The notes under the pieces: model-generated | What the model was told of the DNA's origin: nothing | Databases searched by the model: none | The model's input: the letters and a program-made list of their open reading frames with translations, nothing else | Position numbers and translations under genes: made by a program | Origin: Cyanophora paradoxa | Taxonomy: Eukaryota > Glaucocystophyceae > Cyanophorales > Cyanophoraceae | Direction of reading: 5' to 3' | Assembly: GCA_004431415.1 (NCBI GenBank) | Contig: QPMI01000503.1 | Coordinates: 1 to 64,000 of the forward strand | DNA: 64,000 nt | In this document: one piece after another, positions 32,247-43,314 of the stretch | Position numbering within the stretch: the first letter of the stretch is position 1 | Layout of the letters: the number at the start of each line of letters is the position of its first letter

Positions 32247-32479
32247 CCTGCTCCGCGACTTCCTTATCCGGGTACGCGAAATCTACAGTTCGGGGGACCG
32301 GCTCAAACTTTAACGGAACAGACGAGCAGGTTATTAGATACGTGTGGTTGTTTGTAGCCGCTGTGGAGTACGTACAGTACGCCGCGGCAGCGGGGCGCCG
32401 CAACTATGAACATGTGCGTGCCCGCCGCGACGCGTGAGCGCTCGCTGAGCGCTCTATTGTAACCTGTGTGCGCGCGCAG

Positions 32480-34674
32480 CTTCGATTACGTTGCCACAAA
32501 CCTCACTCCGGCTGCGCTCGATCGGTGCAGGCTTTCTGAGCGCTCTGATCGAGCGGGGGTTGATTGCAAGCCCGCAGGCTCTATGAAAATCCGTGGACAT
32601 GCCAGGCCGTGATTCGGTACAGCGCTGCTACACGTGCGCGGGCAAAGCGCTTGCTCATGTGTCCACGCGAAGGTCCCTCTCGCCTCTGGCGAAGCAGTAC
32701 GCCGTGCGGTTACTCTGCGTCGAGTCAGCGGTGGACAAAGCGCTTGTAGATCAGTGGGCGCGCGCGGACGCAACGTCGCAAGCAAAGCACAGGTCGGCAA
32801 TAGACCGTCTAACGGGCCTGCGTGTTCTTCTCGCCATGTCGCGCGACAAGAAGTGCGCGTGATCGGCCTTGCGTGTTTCAGTCACCGAAGGTACTGATTT
32901 CCACGCAGGTCTGCGGGTGTGCAGAAGTCGACAATGAAGGCCGTGCCATCTACTCAGTTCATTTTAAACCCTGTTTTTCAGAAGCAGCTTCTGGGGTGTC
33001 TCTGCGAGCCGTATGCATTATTCCTGTTCTGTGGTTAACCAATAAGCAAATATTGACGATGCGAATGCAGGCAGCAGCTCCCTTTCCCATTGAAGGGAAA
33101 AGGCGAGAAGCAAAGGATGTCCATCTCTGATCTCGACAAGTTTGCACAGGACCAGTGGGAGTCGATTTTACATTTCCTTGTTGGGAGTACTGGACCAACG
33201 GGGAAAGTACCTTCGGCTGGAATAGTTGAGCTGCTGGTAACGACAGGGCTTATGGTCCAGTCAGTCCTGTTTACAAAGGAGAGGTTGAGAGGTTCGGTGC
33301 TGACCGGACTGCAGGACTGGTGATGACTCATTCCAGATAACCAACGATGGCTTTCAGTTTCTTTTGAAGGACATATTTACACAGGTTCCTTTTGGGCTCC
33401 ATCTCCATTGCGTGTTTCTGGGTCCAATGCAGATGGCGCTCGCAGGTGTGGACTTTCCTGTTGGAGTATATCAACACTGCAGAGGCATGGGTTTGCTTGA
33501 TATTGTCTCCGAACACAGGCTCACCATTGAGTGCTCTCCAGGACAGAGGAATTAGCAAAGATGAAATCCTTGGCCTCCTCTTTCGGCTCAGTTTCTTATC
33601 TCTCGGCCAGGTTTGCCTGTCTTCTGGCGCTTTCTGTGTCAATGAAGACCCCTTTTTGGACAGGAATACGGAACAGAAAAGCTGTCCCCGGCACAGCTTT
33701 CTCTTCTTCAGGACCTGCGAGAACTGGGGTTGATCTATCAGCGAAAGGTCACTTTTTTTTTCTAAGCAAAACCATGTGCAAGAGCTCAATTTCGCCCCAC
33801 AGCCATCTTCAACACGGTTTACTCCCACGCGCCTGGCAGTCAACCTTTCTGCAGGAATGGGCTCAGCAGACATCAATGTTTCTTCTGCTCTGCACTTGGG
33901 ACGAGAGGATTCTGGCGACAAGTCAACATTTGGTGTCTTTTTGCCAGTACCGGCCATTCATCCTCTACTGACGCTGGTGGCAGGTGTTACACAGCAGCAA
34001 TACATTATCGTGGAGTCGAACTTCCGTCTTTATGCGTACTCAAGGTCAACACTGCAGATTGCTTTGTTGAGCCTCTTTGTCCGCATGCTCTACCGGCTGC
34101 CAAACATGGCAGTCGGCATGATCACGCGGGATTCGATCCAGCAGGCTCTCGCGAATGGAATCTCTGCAGATCAGGTGAGATTGTGCTCTTGAAGAAGAAC
34201 TCTGGCACGTGGATAAATCCTGCACTCTAGATTATCGACTTCCTTCAGACACATGCTCACCCAGTCATGAGCTCTGCACTCGATGTTTCGAGCAGTGGAG
34301 ACGGCCAACAACCTGCAAAACGAACAGCCCGCTGTGGTGTTCCGGAAACAGTCTGTGACCAAATAAGACTTTGGGAGGCTGAAAAGAATCGTGCATCATT
34401 TAAATCTGCGGTTCTCTATGAGCAGTTCATGTCCATTGAGGTACAAAGATTGTGTCCCCTTCAAATTTTTTATGTTGACCTTGAGCAGGAATTCAAAGAA
34501 TGTGAGGCGCAAGCGAAGGCATTGGGAGTCCTTTTGTGGTCAGATCTCACAAATGAACGCATGGTCGTTGACGAGGTTCAGTCTTTATTGATAATGCACA
34601 CTTTTGGATTATCTCACTCGTTGCTCCAGAGCGGCCACGAACAAATGCGTGCTTTTATCAAATCAAGGCAATAG
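32480..34674 (+). CDS. TFB2: TFIIH subunit TFB2/p52 (5' end not resolved)
   Basis: The TFIIH core subunit that holds and stimulates the XPB helicase in transcription initiation and nucleotide excision repair. The first exon I can anchor begins at 32480 (FDYVATNLTPAALDR). It joins RLYENPWTCQAV, then SLSPLAKQYAVRLLCVE from about 32674. Later exons contain the family blocks FTPTRLAVNLSAG, IVESNFRLYAYS, LQIALLSLFVRMLYRLPNMA, VPETVCDQIRLWEAEKNR and AKALGVLLWSDLTNERMVVDE. The last exon is short (SGHEQMRAFIKSRQ) and stops at TAG 34672-34674. Introns are short and GT-AG. An upstream coding exon around 32390-32435 is possible, but no start codon in the right frame was identified. Confidence 0.9.
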
Positions 34675-34734
34675 CTGCATCTTTCTAAGCCACGGGCGCT
34701 CTGGACTCCGTACCCACGCTTCCTCCTCCTCTTC

Positions 34735-35040
34735 CCTGTTCCTTACCCCCCTTCCCGCCCAATCCCCCCCCCCCCATCCCCATCCCCCCCCCCCCCCCCC
34801 CCCCCACCCACCCCACCTCCCCCCACCCCACCTCCCCCACCCCCCTACCCCCTACCCCCCCCCCCCCCCCCCCCCACGCACACACACACACACACCCCTC
34901 CCCATCCCCCATACGCATCCCCAACCCAACGCACCCCAACCCCGAACCCCCAATCCACCTCCCCCACATCAAACCCCAACCCCAACCTATGCCCCCCCCC
35001 CCCCCTCCCCCCCCACACACACACGCACATCACCCCTTGT
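34735..35040. repeat. C-rich low-complexity tract
   Basis: About 300 bp of almost pure C with scattered A, T and G, and CACACACACA runs near 34880 and 35020. Pro-rich or Gly-rich frames through it are artefacts. It directly follows the TFIIH gene. Confidence 0.95.
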
Positions 35041-35325
35041 TTGAGGGAGGCTGGTCAGTCTGTGCTGCCTCCCCCACCTCTGCAGTCCCCATGGCAGGAT
35101 TCCTCCTCTTGCTGGCATCCTTTCTGTCCTTTTGGTACCTGCTGCAGCCTGGCAACAGTAGCTTTCTTTGTATAAACTTTTTGAACCTGAATCGACCAAG
35201 GTGTAGAGGCCCCCGCCACCGCCCCAAGACGTCACCCGCCGCCTAAAGATGCGATGCTGCACATGCCGTGCGAGCACCGCTGGGAGGCGCAGTTCTCTCC
35301 TAAAGGGGCCACGCAGGGCCCGGCT

Positions 35326-35437
35326 GGCCAGCTTGCTGATGGGCTGGTCCCGCGGTTGCGGCAGCCGCAGTGTATCCCACACTAGTACTTGTAGCCCGGC
35401 CAGGACTTGCGTTTTTAGAACGCGTTCAAATGCTGAA
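35326..35437 (+). repeat. Dispersed repeat, copy A (partner near 56.1 kb)
   Basis: GGCCAGCTTGCTGATGGGCT ... GGCAGCCGCAGTGTA...CCACACTAGTACTTGTAGCCCGG...GACTTGCGTTTTAGAACGCG. It matches 56075-56170 over about 110 bp with small gaps. A downstream GCGATTACGATTACGATTAG (35739-35760) also recurs near the 56-kb copy. The rest of 35041-36020 shows no gene. Confidence 0.7.
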
Positions 35438-36020
35438 TCCACCAAAGTACTCCCGGTGACCCAGCGCCCCTGCACTGCGGCACAGGTTGACGTGATCGTG
35501 AGCTCCATGTCGTGTCTCCAGAGCCCCGAGACAATTGCAACCACCGCGGACGCCGCAGCAAGACCGTCGGACGTCGACATGTACTGGTAGCCAGTATAGT
35601 ATCCGTGGGGGCGCATTAATTACTCCCTTGAGAGGGCAACACAGGGACCGGCTGGCGGGGTGCGATCGCGAGCTCGGTGGGCTGGGTCTGCGGCCGGGCA
35701 GCGGCGCGCGCCAACCGCTGCGCCGAGGGCTCGATATCGATTGCGATTACGATTACGATTAGAGAGGGAGGGAGAAATCTATTGGCCCAGGAGCCTAGGG
35801 CTTGATTGCTCGACAGCAACAGAAGTCCGTTTAATTGGATCCATTTCAATGTCACAGTGTCCAATGAATCATGAATGCTGGGTGTTTTTTAGATTTGATA
35901 GATGACTTCTGTACCAATCATCTTAAAACTAATTCATTTCACTTTGTTTTTCGCGTTGCAAAAGGACTTTTTTTTACGTAGAGTCTGTACGTATACAGGG
36001 TTTGCGTGGCTCCAATAAAG

Positions 36021-36710
36021 CTACTGCTGGGCATCCTTCTGAGCCTTCCTCTTCTGACGCCTCTCCATCCGACGCTGGATCGCCCGCTCCTCATTGCGTT
36101 TTTCGGTCAAATAAAGCCAGCTACACACAGCGATGACCGCGATCTGTATGCCCAGATTTGGGAGAACTTCGGAAAGCGGTAGCGAGCCTCGAACGCCGCC
36201 AAGCGTAGCAGCGAGCTTTGCCTGCGCCGTTCGAGGGGCAAAGCTAGTTAGCTGACCGCGCATGTCACGTCAAAATGCGAGGGGCACCAGGAAAAAGAAA
36301 GCTCCAATCGCGCCGGAGCCGCCACAAACACCGTAGAAAAACATTCTGAAGGTGCGGAAAGGAGTCTTAACCTCCTGCTCTAGCCTGCTGGCCATCGAAG
36401 GCGGCCGGGCCGGCTGCTGCTGCGAGACGCGCGGCGGCTGCGGCAGCGGGGGAGCCGGCGCAGGCTGGTCGGCCTCCCCGGCGTTAGAATCCTCGGCGCA
36501 GACAAAGAAGCGCGCGGGCTTGGCATCCCGCGGCGCGCGCACTGGCCTGTCTGGCGCTCAGTGCGCCAATGGGCCGGCGCAACGCCTGGCCCTTGCTCAC
36601 CTGACGAGTGCCGTCGACGCGGCGGATTGCCTCGAAATTCCAACCGGCGTGTGGAAGCTGACGCGTGTCTGCGGCGCTGCCAACAACGGCGTTACGAAGC
36701 TGAGCTCCAT
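36021..36710 (-). CDS. Plastid LPA3-like protein (DUF3493)
   Basis: Three exons. Exon 1 (36710-36601) is a transit peptide starting [19 protein letters not shown]. Exon 2 (36546-36288) holds the family core LEQEVKTPFRTFRMFFYGVC then GGSGAIGAFFFL. Exon 3 (36221-36021) continues AKLAATLGGVRGSLPLSE and a membrane segment (GIQIAVIAVCSWLYLTEK) with a basic tail. The core and membrane layout match the DUF3493 family, whose plant member LPA3 helps assemble photosystem II. Splice junctions are GT-AG and in frame. Divergent from PdxT. The transit exon has a duplicate in the shikimate kinase gene. Confidence 0.8.
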
Positions 36711-36805
36711 GCCGATCGCCTGCGCACATGAAGGCGTCAACAGCGCCGCGTACGCGCGACGGTGCATCAAGAACGTCGGTGCCCTGCTGCGAGGCACCAG
36801 ATCGA
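36640..36805 (-). repeat. Segmental duplication containing transit-peptide exon, copy 1
   Basis: About 130 bp around the ATG (GTTACGAAGCTGAGCTCCAT and GATCGCCTGCGCACATGAAG) is close to 90% identical to 38845-38990 by eye. A further shared block GCGAGGCACCAGATCGA lies at 36788-36804. It covers the 5' UTR and most of exon 1 of the LPA3-like gene. Confidence 0.85.
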
Positions 36806-37053
36806 TTGGAATCTGTCAAGCGCGTTGGCGCACCGTCTGATGTGATTTGCCGGCCGGGTACCGACCAAATCAAATTGTGCGAACCAGCACAGCGTTCACG
36901 TGGAAGCCGCAGGTGCGCGAGTTGTAGAGCGCTCTAGCATGGTGCCGCAGAGCACAGCAAGCCCCCGCGCGCCGCAGGCCCCCCTCGATCCGTCGCGCAC
37001 GCGCCTGCTCACGCCGCGCCCATGCGCAGCCGCTGAGCTCTCTGCGCAACGCT

Positions 37054-37701
37054 ATGGTCGTCGTCGGCGTACTCGCGCTGCAGGGAGACGTCGCGGAGCA
37101 CAAGCGCAGCATCGAGGCCTGCGGCGCAGAGGCTGTCGAGGTTCGCAGGCCGGCCGATCTCGAGCGCGTCGACGGCCTCATCATCCCCGGCGGAGAAAGC
37201 ACGACGATTGGGAAACTCCTGAACTTCAACCAGCTGTTCGATCCCATTCGGCAGCGCATCGCCAGCGGCATGCCGACGTTTGGAACTTGCGCCGGCGCCA
37301 TCCTCCTTGCGCGGGACGTCCTGAGACAGCCGGACCTGCCCCGCTTTGGCGCGCTCGACATTCAGATCGAGCGGAATGCATACGGTGCCCAAGTGGACAG
37401 CTTCGAGTCGAGGCTTCCCATCCCAGAACTCGGCGATGCGCCCCTGCCCATTACCTTTATTCGAGCTCCCGTTATCCACCAAGTGGGCTCGGGTGTGCGC
37501 GTTCTTGCAAAGCTTGGCGAGCAGCCGGTACTCGTTCAGTCTGGCCACCTCTTGGCGGCCACGTTCCACAGCGAGTTGTCGGACGACGCCCGCCTCCATA
37601 GTTACTTCGTGAAGCTTATATCCGAGTCCAAGAGGCCTTTGCATGAGGCCTCCTCTACCTCTCGCAAAGCTGAGCATTACATTCCTGTGTACCAGCACTA
37701 G
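37054..37701 (+). CDS. PDX2: PdxT, glutaminase subunit of pyridoxal 5'-phosphate synthase
   Basis: Releases ammonia from glutamine for PLP synthesis by PdxS/PDX1. Single intact exon of 215 residues, normal length for the family. Signature blocks: VGVLALQGDVAEHKRS at the N-terminus, the oxyanion region IIPGGESTTIGKLL, the nucleophile elbow PTFGTCAGAILLA (the Cys is catalytic), IRAPVIHQVGSGV, and the catalytic His-x-Glu in ATFHSELSDD. No targeting extension is visible, so the product is probably cytosolic. The stop TAG 37699-37701 directly abuts the stop of the convergent shikimate kinase gene. Confidence 0.95.
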   Translation: MVVVGVLALQGDVAEHKRSIEACGAEAVEVRRPADLERVDGLIIPGGESTTIGKLLNFNQLFDPIRQRIASGMPTFGTCAGAILLARDVLRQPDLPRFGALDIQIERNAYGAQVDSFESRLPIPELGDAPLPITFIRAPVIHQVGSGVRVLAKLGEQPVLVQSGHLLAATFHSELSDDARLHSYFVKLISESKRPLHEASSTSRKAEHYIPVYQH

Positions 37702-38908
37702 CTAGTCCTCCCGCTTGTTTTTCTCATCATTACTAAGCCTGTGATGAAGAGCTGCAATTGTCCTTGAGATAACAAGATCCACGTTATTTGCTGCAGTGAT
37801 GATTGTTGTCAGCTTTGAATGATATTGAAATATCCGAAGTACGCACCTCCAGCATCGACTGTGACGTCGGCCTGCCCATAGAACCCCTTGCGTTGACTGA
37901 TTAGTTTGTTGAGCTTGTCCATCAAGGCATCGGCCTGTAAGGTATCACTCGAATGATTCGATGAACTTGGGAGGGAAATTTGGGGAGGAGGGCACCTCTC
38001 CAGCAAGCAGGGGCCTCGCCGCAGAAGCATCAGGATTCGAGAGACGTGCATGCAAGATTTCCGGAGCAACATCCAACCAGACGACAATGCCCGTTTGAAG
38101 GTAACTCCAGTTCTTAGGGCGAATGACTACACCTCCCCCTGCACATATGAAAACGTTAGAGCCAAATGCGCTTAACTGCGACCAATATTTACGCGAACCA
38201 GTCGAAATGACACAACCCAACAAAGGGGCCACATTTCGCAGCACCTCGGACTCCATGTCACGGAAGGCCGGTTCGCCATCCTGTTCGAAAATCTGGGGAA
38301 TGGGCTTCTTGGCGAACTATGGATCAGAGAATCAGATCTTTGCGAGCAGGCAATCAGAACGGAGAGCGAAGGCAGGCCTGCTCGATGATGGCATCTGTGT
38401 CCAGATACTTGTAACCCAGTCTGGAAGCCAAAGCCTTGCCGACTGTGCTTTTCCCGCATCCCATCATTCCTACGAGATACACGCTGACGTTCTTGAGCAG
38501 CTCCTGGAGCTCCTTCGTGAGCACGTCGAGTTCCTGCTCGTTCTGTGGCTGTTTCACAGGGCCCGGCTGAGGCTTTGGGTTCACTGATCCGACCCCTGAT
38601 CGCCAGAAGCTTAAGCTAGAAGGAGAAATAACGCGTCACAATGTACCGTTGACTCCGGAGCACACGCAATCAAAGGAGAGCTCACGCTTGCGACGCTCGC
38701 TTGGCACAAACAGACTGAGCTCTGAGGACGATCAGCGGCGCCGGCGATTAGCATCCGGCGCTGAACCTTGCGCGTGGCCAAAGAAGCGGCGCTGAGCTCT
38801 AGCGCGCTCGTGCTTCACAACCGCTTGCTTCGAAAGCCCAGCCGGCTTGTGAAAGCTGACGCGTGACTGCGGCGCCGCGAACAACGGCGTTACGAAGCTG
38901 AGCTCCAT
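37702..38908 (-). CDS. Plastid-targeted shikimate kinase
   Basis: Phosphorylates shikimate in aromatic amino acid synthesis. Exon 1 from ATG 38908 is a transit peptide ([20 protein letters not shown]) ending HAQ. It joins a second exon near 38600 ([13 protein letters not shown]), which carries the P-loop [20 protein letters not shown] and the substrate Asp in DTDAIIEQ. The next exon ([20 protein letters not shown]) has FRDMESEVL and CAGGGVV, as usual for the family. Then come WLDV ... RPLLAGE and a C-terminal exon ([20 protein letters not shown]). The last exon ends KRED at the stop 37704-37702. The intron after IIEQ begins GC rather than GT. Confidence 0.9.
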
Positions 38909-39030
38909 GCCGATCGCCTGCACATGAAGGCGTCAACAGCGCCGCGTACGACCGTGCATAAAGCGGAGACGCCAGGGGCTGCGGAATCCATATATGCTGA
39001 GCAAACCGTTTGCGAGGCACCAGATCGAAG
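38845..39030 (-). repeat. Segmental duplication containing transit-peptide exon, copy 2
   Basis: Partner of 36640-36805. It covers the start exon of the shikimate kinase gene and its upstream region up to GCGAGGCACCAGATCGA (39012-39028). Between the two shared blocks the copies differ by indels and by ATCCATATATGCTGAGC, present only here. Confidence 0.85.
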
Positions 39031-39304
39031 TTCGCGGCAGCTGCGCCGATGGAGCTCGGTCGACGTCGGACCGAGCTTTGGAATCGGGGCCGTACTTGTA
39101 CCCCTGCAGGGTCTATTATCCCCCCCTCTCGTTGCATTCTGGATTTTCTCGAATTCGGTGTGTGTCGAATTCGAAAGCGGAGCGACGTAAACACGGCAGC
39201 TAGAGAACTAGATCGGAAACTTAATCATTAAGTCAAAAAAACTTCAACGATCAAAGACCAGCGACGAGTACTGTAGGCTTCAGTTGGTGTCATTCAATTT
39301 CTAA

Positions 39305-40178
39305 TTAAACGGACTTCTGCTGCTGTTTGGGCATACGAATGAACTGAGGGGGCGCGCCAGTGGAATAATCGGTTGGCATTGATATCTGCTCGGTTCCTGG
39401 ACTTTAGGAAGATTCACATGCAAATTCAGCTTAACGAACCCTCTGGCTCCCAGATCGCGATGCCCACAACATTCCTGTATAAGGCATGACATTCCAATTC
39501 AGTGTAAGGTTGATTGCCGTTGCGCTGCAGCAAATGTGAGGCAATGCGACGAGAGTGAGGTTCACAGCCATCGTACCGCAAGCCGAAACCTTGATCGACC
39601 AGAATGTATTTATTTGGCTCGTTTGTGAGCCGGAGCTTTGCCTGCTCCTGTTTTGTGATGATCCTGTCCCAGAGCACAACCTGATTGCTCGGCTGAAAGC
39701 ATCCCATGCCAACAAAAGTCAAGAGAATATCATAGCAATATAGCGTGAGCGGCGTACGTGGGTCTCGGTGCTGTACTCGGCGGTAATGTAGATGAACAGC
39801 TGTTTCACGTTCCAGTTGAACAGGGACGAGAGGTCTGCAACCAATCAGCTGCCGGTCTAGGATTGAGATAGTTATTTTTTGCCCGCACCCGCAGAGACGT
39901 TAAAGATGAGCACAGCCTGGTCATTGCTCTGCTGGGAATGGGAGTGCGGGGTCATTGAGACCCCCCGCCGTCTGCGATCGATATCGGCATCAGGTTGAGC
40001 GGGTCTGGGCTCGGAGCGATGCGTACAGCTGAGCCACGTTTGCGGAAAGCGCGTGGAGTTGCGGGTTGGATGGGATGAAGCGGGTACTGAGGGAGCAGAA
40101 CAGAAGCATCACGGAGAGACATGAGACCGCGAACGTCAGGATCGCGTTAACGCGAAACCAGCTGCCGGCGCGACACAC
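39305..40178 (-). CDS. SPC3: Signal peptidase complex subunit SPC3 (SPCS3/SPC22-like)
   Basis: Accessory subunit of the ER signal peptidase. Exon 1 has the typical N-terminal membrane anchor (FRVNAILTFAVSCLSVMLLF). Later exons give LFNWNVKQLFIYITAEYST, NQVVLWDRIITKQEQAKLRL, KYILVDQGFGLR and VTLTLNWNVMPYTG, all in family order. The C-terminal exon carries FVKLNLHVNLPK, with a final exon (ISMPTDYSTGAPPQFIRMPK) ending at the stop 39307-39305. The visible open frame at the 5' end begins with GTG, so an ATG in a short upstream exon is likely and the start is unresolved. Divergent from IFT46. Confidence 0.85.
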
Positions 40179-40710
40179 GTTAGCTACGGCGACGACCGGG
40201 CGGCCGAGTCCAGCGAACGCACAAGTTCATTGGTATTCGCGCGAGCTGAGCTACGCGACGTCACCGCCGCGAGCTGCTATGCTGCCCCGCGCGCGCCGCT
40301 GCTTCCGCCGCGCTGTTCCACGCGCGCCGACACTTCTGCCACGGCGAACCCGTCGTGTCGAAACAAAACCGGGTATCTGCAAGATGCTGCGCCTAATGCA
40401 CGAAGCGGCGCGCCGGATGGTGGCGGGCGGCGGGCGGGAGCGCAGGTCTAGAAGCCTGTACCCCCCACGGCCCTTTTCAAGGTCCTGTCTGAAGAAGGCC
40501 CGCCACTGGTCGCCGAGCGCCGCAGGACGTAGGCCTGGTCACCTCTTGCAATTTTGAAGCCCAGCCGCCGCCCCGTGTTTGAACAAGGAACAGCGCCAGC
40601 CAGGAGACTGCGGCGCCGCCTAAGCCATGGTACATGCTGTCGCAGAATAGCAACTAGATTTTAGCTTCGCTTCTTGATGCCTAGCTACGCAGAGCGACGA
40701 TGAGTTCGAT

Positions 40711-42687
40711 ATGGGCGGCCGCCCGCAGCGGCAGGGACAGGGCGATGACGATGAGTTCGACTTTGACGAGTACAAAGGAGGCTCGGGTGGCAAGGGTGGA
40801 GGCACAGTCGGCAAGGCAGGCACGGCTTCGCGCGCCGCGCCACCGTCTAATGCGTCGCAGGCGGTCCAGAACAAGCCGTACGATGAGGCAGTAGAGCTCA
40901 GCGATCAGGACTCTGAGGGAGATAACGGCATGGGCGGCGCACCGCCGAAGATGGGATCCAGCGCGCCCGGCGGTGCGGCTCGCTCGACATAAGTCGTTCC
41001 CTTGTGGACGCAGGTGGTTGATAGGCGCGAGCAGATAAGAGCGCTGTGCAAGTGCAGAACAGGCCTTTCGACGAAGCGTACGACGTGGACTCGGATGGTG
41101 GCAGCGAGAGCGGCAAACAAGCGGGAATGAAGCCGAAAGGTTTGGCACTGTGGCTCGTAACTTGGGCGTTATCGCAATCGCAAACTGACAACCCCAAGCA
41201 GGGAGGGGAAACACACCTCCACAGATGCTGGACAACGAGGATGGGGATTACAACAGCGATGACGACCCAGGTGTCCCGCAACCGCAACAGCCCCCAGCCC
41301 AGGTGAGAGGAGTTGAGCTGTAGCATCTGAATGTGCTAAGCGTTCCAAGCAGTCGAAACCCGGCCCTGGTGCATCGCAAAAGATGCAAATGCAGTCAGCT
41401 TTTTCCTATGTTTGTGCTTCATTCTCCCTCAGACGAGTTCGAACAGGCAGCAAGCACCACAGCAATCAGAAGCTAGTTCTTCGGAGGAGGAGGATCAAGA
41501 AGACCCCGAGTCTCCAGGGGCCAAGGCTGCGTACGTCTGACTTTCCAAGGTGGAGTCCCAGCAGGGGTTCTAATATTGCAGCAGCGGTGGTTACAATGCT
41601 GCGGAGTATGCTTCTCTGCAAGTCTCTGCTGAGATCAAGGACCTTTTCCAGTACATCGGGCGTTACAAGCCTCATTCGATCGATTTGGAAACAAGGCTCA
41701 AGCCTTTCATTCCGGACTACATCCCTGCCGTTGGCGATATTGATGCTTTCATCAAGGTTTGCTGGTCGACGCAAACCTGATCCGTTTCCAGCCCTTGACA
41801 CGTTCTTCCAGGTACCAAGGCCAGATGGGAAGACCGATGGACTAGGACTTTCTGTTCTTGACGAGCCAGCAGCAGCACAGTCAGACCCTACAGGTGTTTC
41901 TCTCTGATTCTCGATTCTTGATTCTCCTCTGATTTTTGGTCGGTACCAGTCGTCGATCTCCAGTTGCGTGCCGTCTCCAAGCAGTCCAACATCCAGCCCA
42001 TGGTTGTTCGGAGCATTGACAATGCTGAAAAGAACCCGAAGGTGCCATTCCATTTACGTGTACTATCTCGGTTCGGCTCTCATTTGCGCTGCTGCAGGCT
42101 GTTAACAACTGGATCACTTCGATATCAGACCTTCACAAGTCGAAACCAGCTCCAACAGTGAACTACTCGAAGGCGATGCCGGACATTGAGCAGCTAATGC
42201 AGGTCTTCCCTGACGAGTTCGAACGTCTACTCCAGACTGTGCGCAATTGTCTTGCCTAGCTGCTTTTTTCACCTCTTCTACTGCTCTGAACAAAGGAGAG
42301 CAGACCAAGCTCCCTAGTGGAGACCTGGATGTGGACTTGAAACAATATGTTCGCATCATATGTGCCATCCTGGTGCGGTGTAGTGTTCAGATCGAGCTCG
42401 CAATTTGATGAACTGACTTTGCTCGCCAGGACATCCCTGTGTATCAAAACGTTGTAGAGTCCCTCCACCTTCTCTTCTCCCTTTACTCCGACTTCAAGGT
42501 CTGTCATCTGTAACCGTAATCGCCCTCTGCCACAGCTAAACTGGCGATGCAGGACAATGCACACTTTGGTGGTGCCGCACAGGGCTTGGTCCCGGGGGGC
42601 CCTGCTCCGCAGATGGGGAGTCCCATGGGCAACCCCATGGGCAACGTCATGGGTATGGGTGGCGGCGATGTCCTCACCCTCGATTAG
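40711..42687 (+). CDS. IFT46: Intraflagellar transport protein 46
   Basis: IFT-B complex subunit needed for carrying outer dynein arms into cilia. The acidic N-terminal exons contain DDDEFDFDEYKGG, a repeated N-(K/R)-P-(Y/F)-DEA unit (NKPYDEAVEL and NRPFDEAYDV) and GDYNSDDDPGV. The conserved core begins GGYNAAEYASLQVSAEIKDL and continues FQYIGRYKPHSIDLETRLKP, FIPDYIPAVGDIDAFIK, VPRPDG, LGLSVLDEP, NNWITSISDLHKSKPAPTVNYSK and AILDIPVYQNVVESLHLLFS. The tail most like the family (GNPMGNVMGMGGGDVLTLD, stop 42685-42687) is one base out of frame with the preceding exon at the last splice site, so an indel or unseen splice choice exists there. The start could also be an upstream ATG near 40701. Confidence 0.9.
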
Positions 42688-43314
42688 CATTCGTTCAAGT
42701 GTAGAGAGTGTAAACTGCAGCGCCGTTGCCGCGGGCCCAGCCAACCAGGAAGCTGGCCAGCCTAAATTAAATCAATGTCCAGGTCGGAATGAGGACGTGA
42801 AGGCACCTTATCGGTGTTATGTGGACGGGATGAGGACGTGAAGGGTGCTGCTTTCCTTTGTACGGGTCTTTCTAAATCTAAAATTAATGCTACGGGACTG
42901 CGGCTACGCCGTCAGGGCTAGATCATTTAGATCTAGAAGGGCTGGCTATAGATCATTTAAAAGGGCTAGATCGAATTCGCTTTCTTTGTTTTTTTTGCCG
43001 GAGGGGGCTGTTCATTTTGGGGTACGCGCTCTATCGTCGCTGGATCGTTGGCTGTCGTGAGCCCGCCCGGCCAGAGGCATCAGATCGACGACCCGTCTCC
43101 CGCTCTGCCATCTCACATGGTTCTGCCCGCTGCTCGCCGACCGCAGCTAAGCACCTCCGCGAGCAGCTATAGCTAAGCGGCTCAGCTGGCCCATATGGGC
43201 TAGCTAGTAGAGCATCACACAGGCATGCCGCCACTTCCTCTGCGAAGCTAGCTGACTTTCTCAATCCGGCGGCCGTGCGGTGGGCGAGGCCGGACGTTGT
43301 GCTCGGCAAAGAGA
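42688..43314. other. Intergenic region, no gene seen
   Basis: Contains short TAGATCATTTAGATCTAGAAGGG-like repeats (42918-42975). The rest is the upstream region of the IPT-repeat gene. Confidence 0.5.

Noticed and set aside
34685-35044. Long Pro-rich and Gly-rich open frames on both strands
   Set aside because: They come from the poly-C tract; composition alone keeps the frames open.
35800-35840. CAACAGAAGTCCGTTTAATT matching the reverse complement of the SPC3 3' end near 39305
   Set aside because: The match is only about 20 bp and is interrupted, too short to call a retrocopy or duplicated exon.
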